The notes under the pieces: generated by a model
Seen by the model: the letters and a program-made list of their open reading frames with translations, nothing else
Told to the model about the DNA's origin: nothing
Databases searched by the model: none
Position numbers and translations under genes: made by a program
DNA from: an uncultured Eubacteriales bacterium
GTDB lineage: Bacteria; Bacillota; Clostridia; Oscillospirales; Oscillospiraceae
Assembly: GCA_900554625.1 (NCBI GenBank)
Contig: USHP01000060.1
Coordinates: 1-8,711, forward strand
Reading direction: 5' to 3'
Length of the DNA stretch: 8,711 nucleotides
Part shown: positions 1 through 5,572 of the stretch, one piece after another
How positions within the stretch are numbered: position 1 is the stretch's first letter
Layout of the letters: the number at the start of each line of letters is the position of its first letter

Positions 1-602
1 AAATCAGCGGCAGCGGACGGACAGACGCTGGTGTGCACGCAAAGGGGCAGGTGGCGAATTTTCACTGCGAGAGCAGGCTGCCTGCCGAGGAAATTCTTGT
101 CCAGCTGCGCAGGTATCTGCCTGAGGATATCGGCATATACTCCTGCAGAGAGGTAAGCCAGCGCTTCCATGCCCGGCTTAATGCCAGGGAAAAGACCTAC
201 CGCTACCGTATTTGGAACAGCGACACTCCCTGCGTATTCCAGCGCAGGTATGTGACGGCGATGCCGGAACCGCTGAACCTGGAGGATATGCGGCAGGCAG
301 CGGAGTTGCTGTGCGGGGAGCACGATTTCTCAGCGTTCTGCGGAAATACGAAAATGAAAAAAAGCACAGTCCGTTTTCTGCGAAGCATCCAGATTGAACG
401 AAAAGGAGAAGAGATCCATCTATGCTTTACCGGCAATGGATTTCTGCATAATATGGTACGGATTTTGGTCGGAACCCTGGTGGAAGTGGGAAGAGGGGAG
501 CGCAGCATTCAGAGCATTCCGGCTTTATTCGGCGGGAAACGGGCAGAAGCAGGCTTTTTGGCCCCGCCCCAAGGTCTGTGCTTGGAGGAGGTAATGTACT
601 GA
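1..602 (+). CDS. truA: tRNA pseudouridine(38-40) synthase TruA, 5' end outside window
   Basis: TruA converts uridines 38, 39 and 40 of the tRNA anticodon arm to pseudouridine in the cytoplasm. The open frame continues to the left edge, so the true start is missing. About 199 residues of a family that is usually near 245-250 are present. The first codons (from base 3) read ISGSGRTDAGVHAKG, the TruA active-site motif, with the catalytic Asp at 24-26. A GTG at 33 lies inside this motif, so it is an internal Val and not a start. Further family signatures are FHARLNAREKTYRYRIWN, HDFSAFCGN, GNGFLHNMVRILVGTLVEVG and the C-terminal GFLAPPQGLCLEEV. The stop TGA (600-602) shares its A with the ATG of the next gene (TGATG), suggesting translational coupling. 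In related bacteria truA often follows ECF transporter genes, but nothing upstream is visible here. Identity is secure. Confidence 0.97.
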   Translation, partial: ISGSGRTDAGVHAKGQVANFHCESRLPAEEILVQLRRYLPEDIGIYSCREVSQRFHARLNAREKTYRYRIWNSDTPCVFQRRYVTAMPEPLNLEDMRQAAELLCGEHDFSAFCGNTKMKKSTVRFLRSIQIERKGEEIHLCFTGNGFLHNMVRILVGTLVEVGRGERSIQSIPALFGGKRAEAGFLAPPQGLCLEEVMY

Positions 603-942
603 TGAATATTCAGATTTTTGGCAAGTCGAAATGCTTTGACACAAAAAAGCGGAACGGTATTTTAAGGAACGCCGCATATCCTTTCAGTCCAACGATTTGA
701 ATCGCTACGGAATGTCCGGTAGGGAATTTGACAGTGTACTGAAAGCAGTGGGCGGCATTGATAACCTGATTGACTGGCAGGGAAAATCCCCGGAAATCAC
801 CTTGATGAAATATATGGACGACCCCCGGGCGAAAGAAGATAAGGTCTTTGACAATCCTGCTCTGATGAAAACGCCCATTGTCCGTAACGGCAGACAAGCC
901 ACCGTGGGTTTCTGTCCGGACATCTGGGCGAAGTGGGAATGA
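602..942 (+). CDS. ArsC/Spx-family (arsenate reductase-like) protein, split by a -1 frameshift
   Basis: This is a thioredoxin-fold protein of the ArsC/Spx group; the cellular function of the Clostridial members is mostly unknown. Translation from ATG 602 gives MNIQIFGKSKCFDTKK and then would end at TGA 698-700 (32 residues). The family-like continuation AERYFKERRISFQ begins at GCG 649 in the -1 frame and runs to TGA 940-942. Joined, the product is 113 residues, near the usual 110-120. The single active-site-type Cys11 is in CFDT (Spx has CxxC instead), and TPIVRNGRQATVGF at 91-104 carries the conserved cis-Pro/Arg region. GGAGGAGG at 584-591 is the ribosome binding site, within truA. The frame change lies exactly at A-AAA-AAG (643-649). 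The cause may be programmed frameshifting, transcript slippage in the A run, a recent inactivating deletion, or a sequence error of one A. The family call is good; functional status is open. Confidence 0.78.
643..649 (+). promoter_or_regulatory. A-AAA-AAG slippery heptamer at the frame switch
   Basis: The zero frame reads ACA AAA AAG across these bases, so the heptamer is in the X-XXY-YYZ phase of known -1 frameshift sites (A-AAA-AAG is the dnaX site in Escherichia coli). A one-base backward slip places the ribosome on GCG 649-651, the first codon of the family-conserved continuation. I find no upstream Shine-Dalgarno-like stimulator at about 10 nt. Only a weak stem (GCGG 649-652 with CCGC 673-676) lies downstream, so recoding is possible but not shown. 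Confidence 0.4.
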
Positions 943-982
943 GTCCGCAGTACGTAAACAAAAAATCGAAAAATGTTTGTAC

Positions 983-1018
983 AAAAGCAGTTCTCTGGAA
1001 AAGAGGGCTGCTTTTTTT
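983..1018 (+). terminator. Rho-independent terminator after truA and the ArsC-family gene
   Basis: AAAAGCAG (983-990) pairs perfectly with CTGCTTTT (1008-1015). The inner bases 991-996 extend the stem against 1002-1007 with two G-U pairs, leaving the loop GGAAA (997-1001). A run of seven T follows at 1012-1018. It lies 41 bp after the stop at 942 and separates this operon from the symporter operon. Confidence 0.9.
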
Positions 1019-1045
1019 GCAAATTTATCTTGCGATTTCTACAAA
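1017..1045 (+). promoter_or_regulatory. Possible weak promoter of the symporter-aminotransferase operon
   Basis: TTGCAA (1017-1022) and TACAAA (1040-1045) are separated by 17 bp and each match the sigma-A consensus at 4 of 6 positions. The predicted start near 1052 would leave room for the ribosome binding site at 1059. The -35 would overlap the terminator T run. A second pair, TTGCGA 1030-1035 and TATTCT 1053-1058, would start transcription downstream of the ribosome binding site and is less likely. Confidence 0.25.
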
Positions 1046-1069
1046 AAAGTGATATTCTAGGAGGGCATA

Positions 1070-2485
1070 ATGACGAATATACTATCTTCCCTGAATGCGA
1101 TCGTCTGGGGCGCACCTGCATTGATCCTGATTTTGGGCGTGGGTTTGTCCATCAGCATTCGCCTGGGATTTGCGCAGCTTACCTTGTTCCCGCGGGCTTT
1201 GGGTGAGTTTGTTCGCAAACTCTGTGCAGGAAAAAGTGCCCAGCGGGGTATTTCACCATTTCAGGCGCTGTGTACAGCGCTGGCTGCCACTGTTGGCACA
1301 GGAAATCTGGTGGGAGTTGCAGGGGCCATTTGTCTGGGAGGGCCAGGTGCTATCTTCTGGATGTGGATCTGCGGCATCCTGGGCATGGCGACGAAGTTCG
1401 CTGAAGCGACGTTGGCGGTGCGTTATCGGGTTTCCACAGAGGATGGCTGGGCCGGCGGTCCTATGTATGTGATACGCAATGGACTGGACGGCCGGTTGCG
1501 ATTGCTGGCTGGAGCATACTGCGTCTTTGGTGTGATCGCAGCCTTTGGCGTGGGGAATGCAACCCAGACCAATGCGGTGATTACCAGTATGAACACTGTC
1601 CTGGGCTACTTGGGTTGGCAGGAATCCCGGCTTGGCAATCTGTTTATGGGCATGCTGCTGGCTGTGCTCATCGGACGGATGCTCTTTGGCGGCGCTAAGC
1701 GGATTTCTCGGGCGGCCCAGAGATTGGTTCCATTTACGGCGACTGTGTATATTCTGATGTGTATTGGCATCCTGCTGGTGAAGGCAGATGCGATTCCCCG
1801 GGCTTTCTCCGGGATTATCGAAGGCGCGTTTTCCCCTCGGGCGGTTACCGGAGGCGTCCTCGGCTCAGCATTCCGCGCACTGCGGGTAGGCTGCAGCCGC
1901 GGTGTATTTACCAACGAAGCTGGTATGGGTACCGCATCCATTGCCCATGCGTCGGCTGAGGTTTCTCACCCGGCTGAGCAAGGTTTGATGGGGATTATGG
2001 AAGTGTTTTTGGACACCATTGTGATCTGTACGCTGACAGCGCTGGCGATCCTGGTCAGTGGTGTGCCCATTCCCTACGGTACAGATGCGGGAGCAGTCCT
2101 CACTGTTCGTGCGTTTGAAACGGTATATGGCAAGGCAGCCAGCATCATTCTGGCACTGACCCTTTCTTGCTTCGCAGTAGCTACGGTGCTTGGCTGGGGC
2201 CTTTATGGTGCCCGATGTGCACAGTTCCTGTTCGGAAGCAAATCCTGGAAGATCTTTGCTGCGGTACAGACCGTGATGGTTGCCCTTAGCGCGGTTTTGG
2301 ATACCGGAACGGTTTGGCAGCTTTCTGAAACTGTCAATGGATTGATGTCCATTCCCAACTTAATTGCCCTGGCGGCGCTCACACCGGAGCTTGTCCACCT
2401 TACAAAAGACTATAAAAAAAGTCTGACGCATGCAGCGTCAGCGGAGGTTACTTATGCAGATTTCCATCAATGCAAACCGTTGTGA
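1070..2485 (+). CDS. AGCS-family sodium:alanine/glycine symporter
   Basis: This is an integral membrane transporter that imports alanine and/or glycine together with a cation (AGCS family: AgcS, DagA, AlsT). The 471 residues match the usual 440-490. Key signatures are GTGNLVGVAGA at 76-86, GPGAIFWMW at 91-99, GMATKFAE at 105-112, GGPMYV at 129-134, and SRGVFTNEAGMGTAS at 276-290. Hydrophobic segments are spread along the protein, for example 12-31, 92-108, 148-162, 190-204, 223-237, 311-331, 355-378 and 424-438, as expected for a LeuT-fold carrier. The C-terminus from about 446 is polar and probably cytoplasmic. ATG 1070 is supported by AGGAGGG at 1059-1065. The gene's last 32 nt overlap the aminotransferase gene, implying co-expression: imported alanine could be transaminated directly. 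Alanine versus glycine as main substrate cannot be told from sequence alone. Confidence 0.95.
   Translation: MTNILSSLNAIVWGAPALILILGVGLSISIRLGFAQLTLFPRALGEFVRKLCAGKSAQRGISPFQALCTALAATVGTGNLVGVAGAICLGGPGAIFWMWICGILGMATKFAEATLAVRYRVSTEDGWAGGPMYVIRNGLDGRLRLLAGAYCVFGVIAAFGVGNATQTNAVITSMNTVLGYLGWQESRLGNLFMGMLLAVLIGRMLFGGAKRISRAAQRLVPFTATVYILMCIGILLVKADAIPRAFSGIIEGAFSPRAVTGGVLGSAFRALRVGCSRGVFTNEAGMGTASIAHASAEVSHPAEQGLMGIMEVFLDTIVICTLTALAILVSGVPIPYGTDAGAVLTVRAFETVYGKAASIILALTLSCFAVATVLGWGLYGARCAQFLFGSKSWKIFAAVQTVMVALSAVLDTGTVWQLSETVNGLMSIPNLIALAALTPELVHLTKDYKKSLTHAASAEVTYADFHQCKPL
2423..2441 (+). promoter_or_regulatory. Perfect hairpin just upstream of the aminotransferase ribosome binding site
   Basis: CTGACGC (2423-2429) and GCGTCAG (2435-2441) form an exact 7-bp inverted repeat with loop ATGCA. 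It ends one base before GGAGG (2443-2447). It lies inside the 3' coding end of the symporter gene, has no T run, and so is not a terminator. It could tune initiation or mRNA stability at the gene junction, or be an operator. Role unproven. Confidence 0.45.
2443..2447 (+). promoter_or_regulatory. Ribosome binding site that sets the aminotransferase start
   Basis: GGAGG lies 6 nt before ATG 2454. The in-frame upstream ATG at 2430 falls inside the hairpin loop and has no such site before it, so 2454 is the preferred start. Confidence 0.85.
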
Positions 2486-3677
2486 ACCCTCTCCCATGCG
2501 GAAGTTTCATCCCTTAGCAGTTGCGGCCAAGAAAGAGGGAAAACGAATTTTTCATCTGAATATCGGCCAGCCGGATTTGCCTACCCCCAAGGCTTTTTAT
2601 GAAGCAGTGAGCGGTTTTAACGCCCGGACTCTGGAGTATGAAGCATCTCCCGGTATGCCGGTTCTGCTGGACGCTGTACAGAAGTATTACAAGGGACTGG
2701 ACGTGGACCTGGAGTCCAATGATATTCTCATCACCACCGGCGGCAGTGAAGCGCTGCTGCTGACCTGCCTGAGCATTCTGGACCCTTACACGGAAGTTAT
2801 CATTCCGGAACCTTACTATCCTAACTACACTACCTTTGTCCATGCGGCAGGCGGTGTTATCCGGGCATTGCCCACCAACCCCTGGGAAGGTTATCGCTAC
2901 GCCAAGCGGGAGCGGATTGAGAGCCTGATTACCAAGAATACCCGGGCTATTCTTATCACCAATCCGGGCAATCCCACTGGTGTGGTACTCAACGAAGAGG
3001 AAATGAGGATGATTGCAGATGTTGCCAAGGAGCATGATCTGTTCCTGATCTGTGACGAGGTATACCGGGAATTCTGCTATGATGATAAATTCGGTGTTCC
3101 CACCATGGCTCGTTTCCGCGACATTGATGAAAATCTGGTGATTGTTGACTCCGTATCCAAGCGGTTCTCTGCCTGCGGCGCCCGCGTAGGATGCGTTGTG
3201 ACACGGAACAAAGAGCTGCAGCAGGCGCTGCTGAAGTTCTGCCAATCCCGCCTGGCGGTGGCAACAATCGACCAGCTGGGAGCCGCTGCACTGTATTCCG
3301 TGGGAGAGGACTTTTTCCGGGACTGCAAAGCAGAATACCAGCGCCGCAGAGATACCGTAATCCGGAAACTGCGCATGATTCCCGGCGTGGTGGTGGAAGA
3401 GCCTATGGGTGCATTTTACCTGATGGCCAGCCTTCCGGTGGACGATGCGGATAAGTTCCAGCGCTGGCTTTTGGAGAAATTCAACGACCATGGCGATACG
3501 GTCATGTTCGCTCCTGGCGCGCCTTTCTATGAGACACCGGGCAAGGGCATCAATGAGGTCCGAATTGCCTATGTGCTCAAACAGGAGGATCTGGAACGGG
3601 CCATGGATGTTCTGGCACGGGGAATTTCCGTATACCAGAAGCAGGTTATGAAGGTAAAACCGGAATCCTTGAATTAA
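2454..3677 (+). CDS. Class I/II PLP-dependent aminotransferase (aspartate/alanine aminotransferase-like)
   Basis: This is a cytoplasmic fold-type I aminotransferase that moves an amino group between an amino acid and a 2-oxo acid using pyridoxal phosphate. With the start at ATG 2454 it has 407 residues, typical of the class. Visible motifs are NIGQPDLPTP at 36-45, TGGSEA at 95-100, PEPYYPNY at 118-125, TNPGNPTG at 169-176 (PLP-contacting Asn173), DEVYREF at 201-207 (Asp201 to the pyridine nitrogen, Tyr204), SVSKRFSACGARVG at 233-246 (Schiff-base Lys236, phosphate-binding Arg244), and EVRIAY at 368-373, where Arg370 should bind the substrate carboxylate. The overlap with the AGCS symporter suggests a catabolic pair in which alanine (or a related amino acid) is imported and converted to its 2-oxo acid, for example pyruvate. 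The exact substrate is inference. A start at 2430 would add eight unsupported residues. Confidence 0.93.
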   Translation: MQISINANRCEPSPMRKFHPLAVAAKKEGKRIFHLNIGQPDLPTPKAFYEAVSGFNARTLEYEASPGMPVLLDAVQKYYKGLDVDLESNDILITTGGSEALLLTCLSILDPYTEVIIPEPYYPNYTTFVHAAGGVIRALPTNPWEGYRYAKRERIESLITKNTRAILITNPGNPTGVVLNEEEMRMIADVAKEHDLFLICDEVYREFCYDDKFGVPTMARFRDIDENLVIVDSVSKRFSACGARVGCVVTRNKELQQALLKFCQSRLAVATIDQLGAAALYSVGEDFFRDCKAEYQRRRDTVIRKLRMIPGVVVEEPMGAFYLMASLPVDDADKFQRWLLEKFNDHGDTVMFAPGAPFYETPGKGINEVRIAYVLKQEDLERAMDVLARGISVYQKQVMKVKPESLN

Positions 3678-3688
3678 ATTACAGTAAC

Positions 3689-3733
3689 AACCAGCCGCTT
3701 CCTGAGAACAATGGGCAGAAAGCGGCTGGTTTT
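3689..3733 (+). terminator. Intrinsic terminator of the symporter-aminotransferase operon
   Basis: AACCAGCCGCTT (3689-3700) and AAGCGGCTGGTT (3720-3731) form an exact 12-bp stem with a 19-nt loop. The T run (3730-3733) is short, so efficiency may be moderate. It begins 12 bp after the aminotransferase stop. Confidence 0.82.
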
Positions 3734-3812
3734 GCTTGATTTCTGGAGAAAACAGAAAAACAGATCCGCCGCTGTCCATGCTGCTTCGACGGCATATGCC
3801 TGCATCATGGTG

Positions 3813-3818
3813 TATAAT
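3813..3818 (+). promoter_or_regulatory. Consensus -10 box for the pilin-like gene
   Basis: TATAAT matches the consensus exactly and would start transcription near 3825, about 25 nt before ATG 3850. At the standard 17-bp spacing the -35 position reads CGGCAT, which is poor. A TTCGAC lies at 3785-3790 but with a 22-bp gap. An activator or an alternative -35 may be involved. Confidence 0.5.
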
Positions 3819-3849
3819 ACGAGACAGCATTACGAAAGGGGAGTGGCAG

Positions 3850-4425
3850 ATGTTAAAGCGGCTATTTTTCAGTCTGTCAGCAGTGGTATTGGCGGCGGCC
3901 TTAAGCCTTCCGGCACAAGCTGGAGAATTGGGCGGTTCCATTCGGCTGGATTTGGAAGTTGGAGATTTTGTGGTAACCAACGGTGCGGTGAAGCTGTATC
4001 AGGTTGCCCAGCAAAGTCCGGAAGGATATTTGGTTTCCGACTCCTTTGGCGGGGGGCTTGTCAAGCCAGAGGATGCATTGTCTTCCAGCCTGGCGCAGTG
4101 GCTGGCCCAGACTGCGGAAGATGGGGGAATTACCCGTCTGCTGGATGCGGATGGCTGCGCAGAATTTTCCAGGCTTCCGGATGGTTTGTATCTGGTGGTT
4201 CAATCTGAGAAAATGGATGGATTCCATCCATTTGAACCGTTTCTTGTCACCATTCCCATGGACGGAGAGCAGGACATTCAGGTGAGTCCTCCTGTTTTTC
4301 CCATTGTGGCGGAGTCTCCCGCTACGGGACAAGATATGCAGCCTTTTCTGGGCGTTGCCGGTATGGTAGTGTCGGGATTTGGTTTGGCGCTTTGCGCTAT
4401 GGGAAAGCGCAGATTTACGCTATAA
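3850..4425 (+). CDS. Small secreted pilin-like (SpaA/Cna-B type) protein with a variant sortase signal
   Basis: Predicted to be exported and cell-wall attached. ATG 3850 has AGGGGAG (3837-3843) 6 nt upstream and directly begins a signal peptide (LKRLFF, then a hydrophobic stretch to about residue 20, likely cut after PAQA, 21-24). The frame is open further upstream to 3736, but that would bury the signal peptide. The mature part (25-155) resembles a single prealbumin-like pilin domain: a leading strand GSIRLDLEVGD, then VKLYQVA (47-53), LPDGLYLVVQSE (109-120) and PFEPFLVTIPM (127-137). The C-terminus has SPATG (156-160), a hydrophobic span at about 165-184 and a KRRF tail, the layout of a sortase substrate with Ser in place of Leu in LPxTG. 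At 191 residues it is short for a major pilin. No sortase or second pilin gene is in the window. It could be a minor pilin or a stand-alone surface protein. I do not recognise a specific gene name. Confidence 0.75.
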   Translation: MLKRLFFSLSAVVLAAALSLPAQAGELGGSIRLDLEVGDFVVTNGAVKLYQVAQQSPEGYLVSDSFGGGLVKPEDALSSSLAQWLAQTAEDGGITRLLDADGCAEFSRLPDGLYLVVQSEKMDGFHPFEPFLVTIPMDGEQDIQVSPPVFPIVAESPATGQDMQPFLGVAGMVVSGFGLALCAMGKRRFTL

Positions 4426-4440
4426 TGGTCTGAAAATGGG

Positions 4441-4489
4441 AAACCCCATATCTTCCGGGAAGGTGAAAACCGGGAAGATATGGGGTTTT
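4441..4489. terminator. Terminator hairpin between convergent genes
   Basis: AAACCCCATATCTTCC (4441-4456) pairs exactly with GGAAGATATGGGGTTT (4473-4488), a 16-bp stem with a 16-nt loop, followed by T to 4489. It lies 15 bp after the pilin-like gene and 47 bp beyond the stop of the convergent LysR gene. On the plus strand it looks like a normal terminator. On the minus strand the stem ends in TTT, then CCCATTTT, so it may work weakly in both directions. Confidence 0.85.
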
Positions 4490-4535
4490 GCTTGCAGCTA
4501 CGCAATTTAAGATACCAATACCAGAGATAAATTGT

Positions 4536-5435
4536 TTACTCTTGTGATGCTGAATGGGAAAGCAATTTTTCCAATTCTTTGGCAGTGGGGCTCAGGGGCT
4601 GATCGGTGCGCTTTACCAGGCAAACATGACGAGGGGGGATGCGATGGGTCAGCTCCAGACGATAAATGTTTTTCTGATCGGAATCGCTTTCCAGAAAGGC
4701 TTCTGGGACGAAGCCGATTCCCAAATTGTTCTTTACCATAGGAAGTACTTGATCCGCAGTTGCGGGTTCAATATCTGGTGCCAAAGACAGACCGTACTGG
4801 GTAAACCAGTCGGAATAGAATTGATAAGTCATGGTTTTCTTGCTAAGACAGATAATGGGATTTTCCGTTAATTCTTTGATCGATAGCGGCCGACGGGTAA
4901 GGGATGCAAATGCACTTCCGCAGACCGGGACTTCCTGAATTTCTTTCAGCAAGATTTTTTTCATGGATTTTGGAAGAATGACAGGAGTAGTTACCACAGC
5001 CAACTCTGCAAGCCCCTCGTTCAGCGCTCGGATTGCCTGGGGGGTGGAGTGATTGGAAATTCGCAAACGAATACCAGGATGCTGCTGCTTGAATTGCTTC
5101 AAAGTCGGCAGAAGCAGGCAGTGCAGTGCAACTTCACTGGCAGCAACAGAAAGTACGCCCTGAGAAATGCCGCCGTCCTGGGTCAATTCCTGCTCACCGG
5201 CTGCAATCTGCTCAACCGCAGCGGATATGTGCTTAAACAGCGCCTCTCCTTCCGCAGTCAGGCGAATTCCACGATTGGAACGTACAAATAACGTGCAGCC
5301 TAATTCTGCTTCCAGGTTCTTGATAATCCGGGTTACATTCGGCTGGTTACTGAACAAGGCCGCGGCCGCCTTGGTAAAACTGCCAGACTTGGCTACCTGA
5401 TAAAAAACCCGGTAGTAATCGTAATTGATGTTCAC
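4536..5435 (-). CDS. LysR-type transcriptional regulator
   Basis: A cytoplasmic DNA-binding regulator of 299 residues, the usual LysR length. The winged helix-turn-helix is at residues 5-65 (YDYYRVFYQVAKSGSFTKAAAAL, then QPNVTRIIKNLEAELGCTLFVRSNRGIRLTAEG in shortened form: QPNV 31-34, LEAELG 41-46, LFVRSNRG 49-56). A linker helix follows to about 90, then the periplasmic-binding-like effector domain (93-295). The start is GTG at 5435: AGGAGGA (plus coordinates 5441-5447) lies 5 nt upstream and the protein then begins at the family's normal N-terminus. An upstream in-frame ATG at 5558 would add 41 AT-coded residues across the promoter region. It is transcribed away from the MATE exporter gene, and a T-N11-A box lies between them. 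By the usual logic of divergent LysR pairs it should control the exporter and repress itself. Its effector is unknown. Confidence 0.94.
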   Translation of the reverse strand: MNINYDYYRVFYQVAKSGSFTKAAAALFSNQPNVTRIIKNLEAELGCTLFVRSNRGIRLTAEGEALFKHISAAVEQIAAGEQELTQDGGISQGVLSVAASEVALHCLLLPTLKQFKQQHPGIRLRISNHSTPQAIRALNEGLAELAVVTTPVILPKSMKKILLKEIQEVPVCGSAFASLTRRPLSIKELTENPIICLSKKTMTYQFYSDWFTQYGLSLAPDIEPATADQVLPMVKNNLGIGFVPEAFLESDSDQKNIYRLELTHRIPPRHVCLVKRTDQPLSPTAKELEKLLSHSASQE

Positions 5436-5440
5436 CGGAA

Positions 5441-5447
5441 TCCTCCT
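5441..5447 (-). promoter_or_regulatory. Ribosome binding site that sets the GTG start of the LysR gene
   Basis: On the minus strand the bases read AGGAGGA, 5 nt before GTG (5435-5433). No comparable site precedes the upstream in-frame ATG at 5558. Confidence 0.85.
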
Positions 5448-5466
5448 ATATAAAATTGATATGGAT

Positions 5467-5472
5467 ATTATA
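5467..5472 (-). promoter_or_regulatory. -10 box of the LysR gene promoter
   Basis: The minus strand reads TATAAT exactly. It predicts a start near 5460, about 25 nt before the GTG. At 17-bp spacing the -35 reads AAATAC, a poor match. The T-N11-A box at 5479-5493 lies between these two elements, a position that would fit self-repression. Confidence 0.45.
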
Positions 5473-5478
5473 TTAACA

Positions 5479-5493
5479 ATACATTTCCTGTAT
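5479..5493. promoter_or_regulatory. LysR-type operator, ATAC-N7-GTAT
   Basis: ATAC (5479-5482), 7 nt, GTAT (5490-5493) is the textbook LysR T-N11-A box. The symmetry extends by one base each side to AATACA-N5-TGTATT (5478-5494). It sits midway in the 137-bp spacer between the divergent LysR and MATE genes, at about -40 to -27 of the predicted MATE promoter, where the -35 would be. Site recognition is by sequence; binding by the adjacent regulator is inference. Confidence 0.65.
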
Positions 5494-5507
5494 TTCTGAA
5501 AATCTAT

Positions 5508-5513
5508 TATAAT
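5508..5513 (+). promoter_or_regulatory. -10 box of the MATE exporter promoter
   Basis: An exact TATAAT predicts a transcript start near 5520 and a leader of about 53 nt before ATG 5573. At 17-bp spacing the -35 region is TTCCTG, a weak match lying inside the T-N11-A box. A good -10 with a poor -35 covered by a LysR box is typical of a promoter that needs its LysR activator. Confidence 0.5.
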
Positions 5514-5572
5514 AATTGCCGGAATTCCTGTCAATGAGAAAAATAGGGCATAAACCATGGGAGGAGATCAAA

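Noticed and set aside
33..35. GTG as start of the first gene
   Set aside because: It lies inside the RTDAGVHA active-site motif of TruA and the frame stays open to the left edge, so it is an internal Val.
697..942. A separate 81-residue gene starting with TTG 697
   Set aside because: The conserved family sequence starts upstream of this codon, no ribosome binding site precedes it, and the N-terminal active-site Cys would be missing.
950..982. Imperfect inverted repeat, GTACGTAAACA and TGTTTGTAC
   Set aside because: It has a 2-nt bulge, lies in an A-rich spacer directly before the terminator, and has no supporting context.
3736..3849. N-terminal extension of the pilin-like protein to ATG 3736
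   Set aside because: It would cover the -10 box and ribosome binding site and place the signal peptide 38 residues inside the protein.
2514..3980. A 488-residue open frame on the minus strand opposite the aminotransferase gene
   Set aside because: It is a mirror of codon bias in the real gene, shows no recognisable domain, has a His/Gln/Ser/Arg-rich shadow composition, and crosses the operon terminator and into the next gene's signal peptide.
4387..4410. GCGCTTT/AAAGCGC 7-bp inverted repeat at the end of the pilin-like gene
   Set aside because: It is inside coding sequence for the hydrophobic tail, has no T run, and the strong terminator lies just downstream, so it is probably chance.
5436..5558. 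N-terminal extension of the LysR protein by 41 residues
   Set aside because: The region is AT-rich promoter DNA with the operator; the GTG at 5435 has an excellent ribosome binding site and gives the normal family N-terminus.
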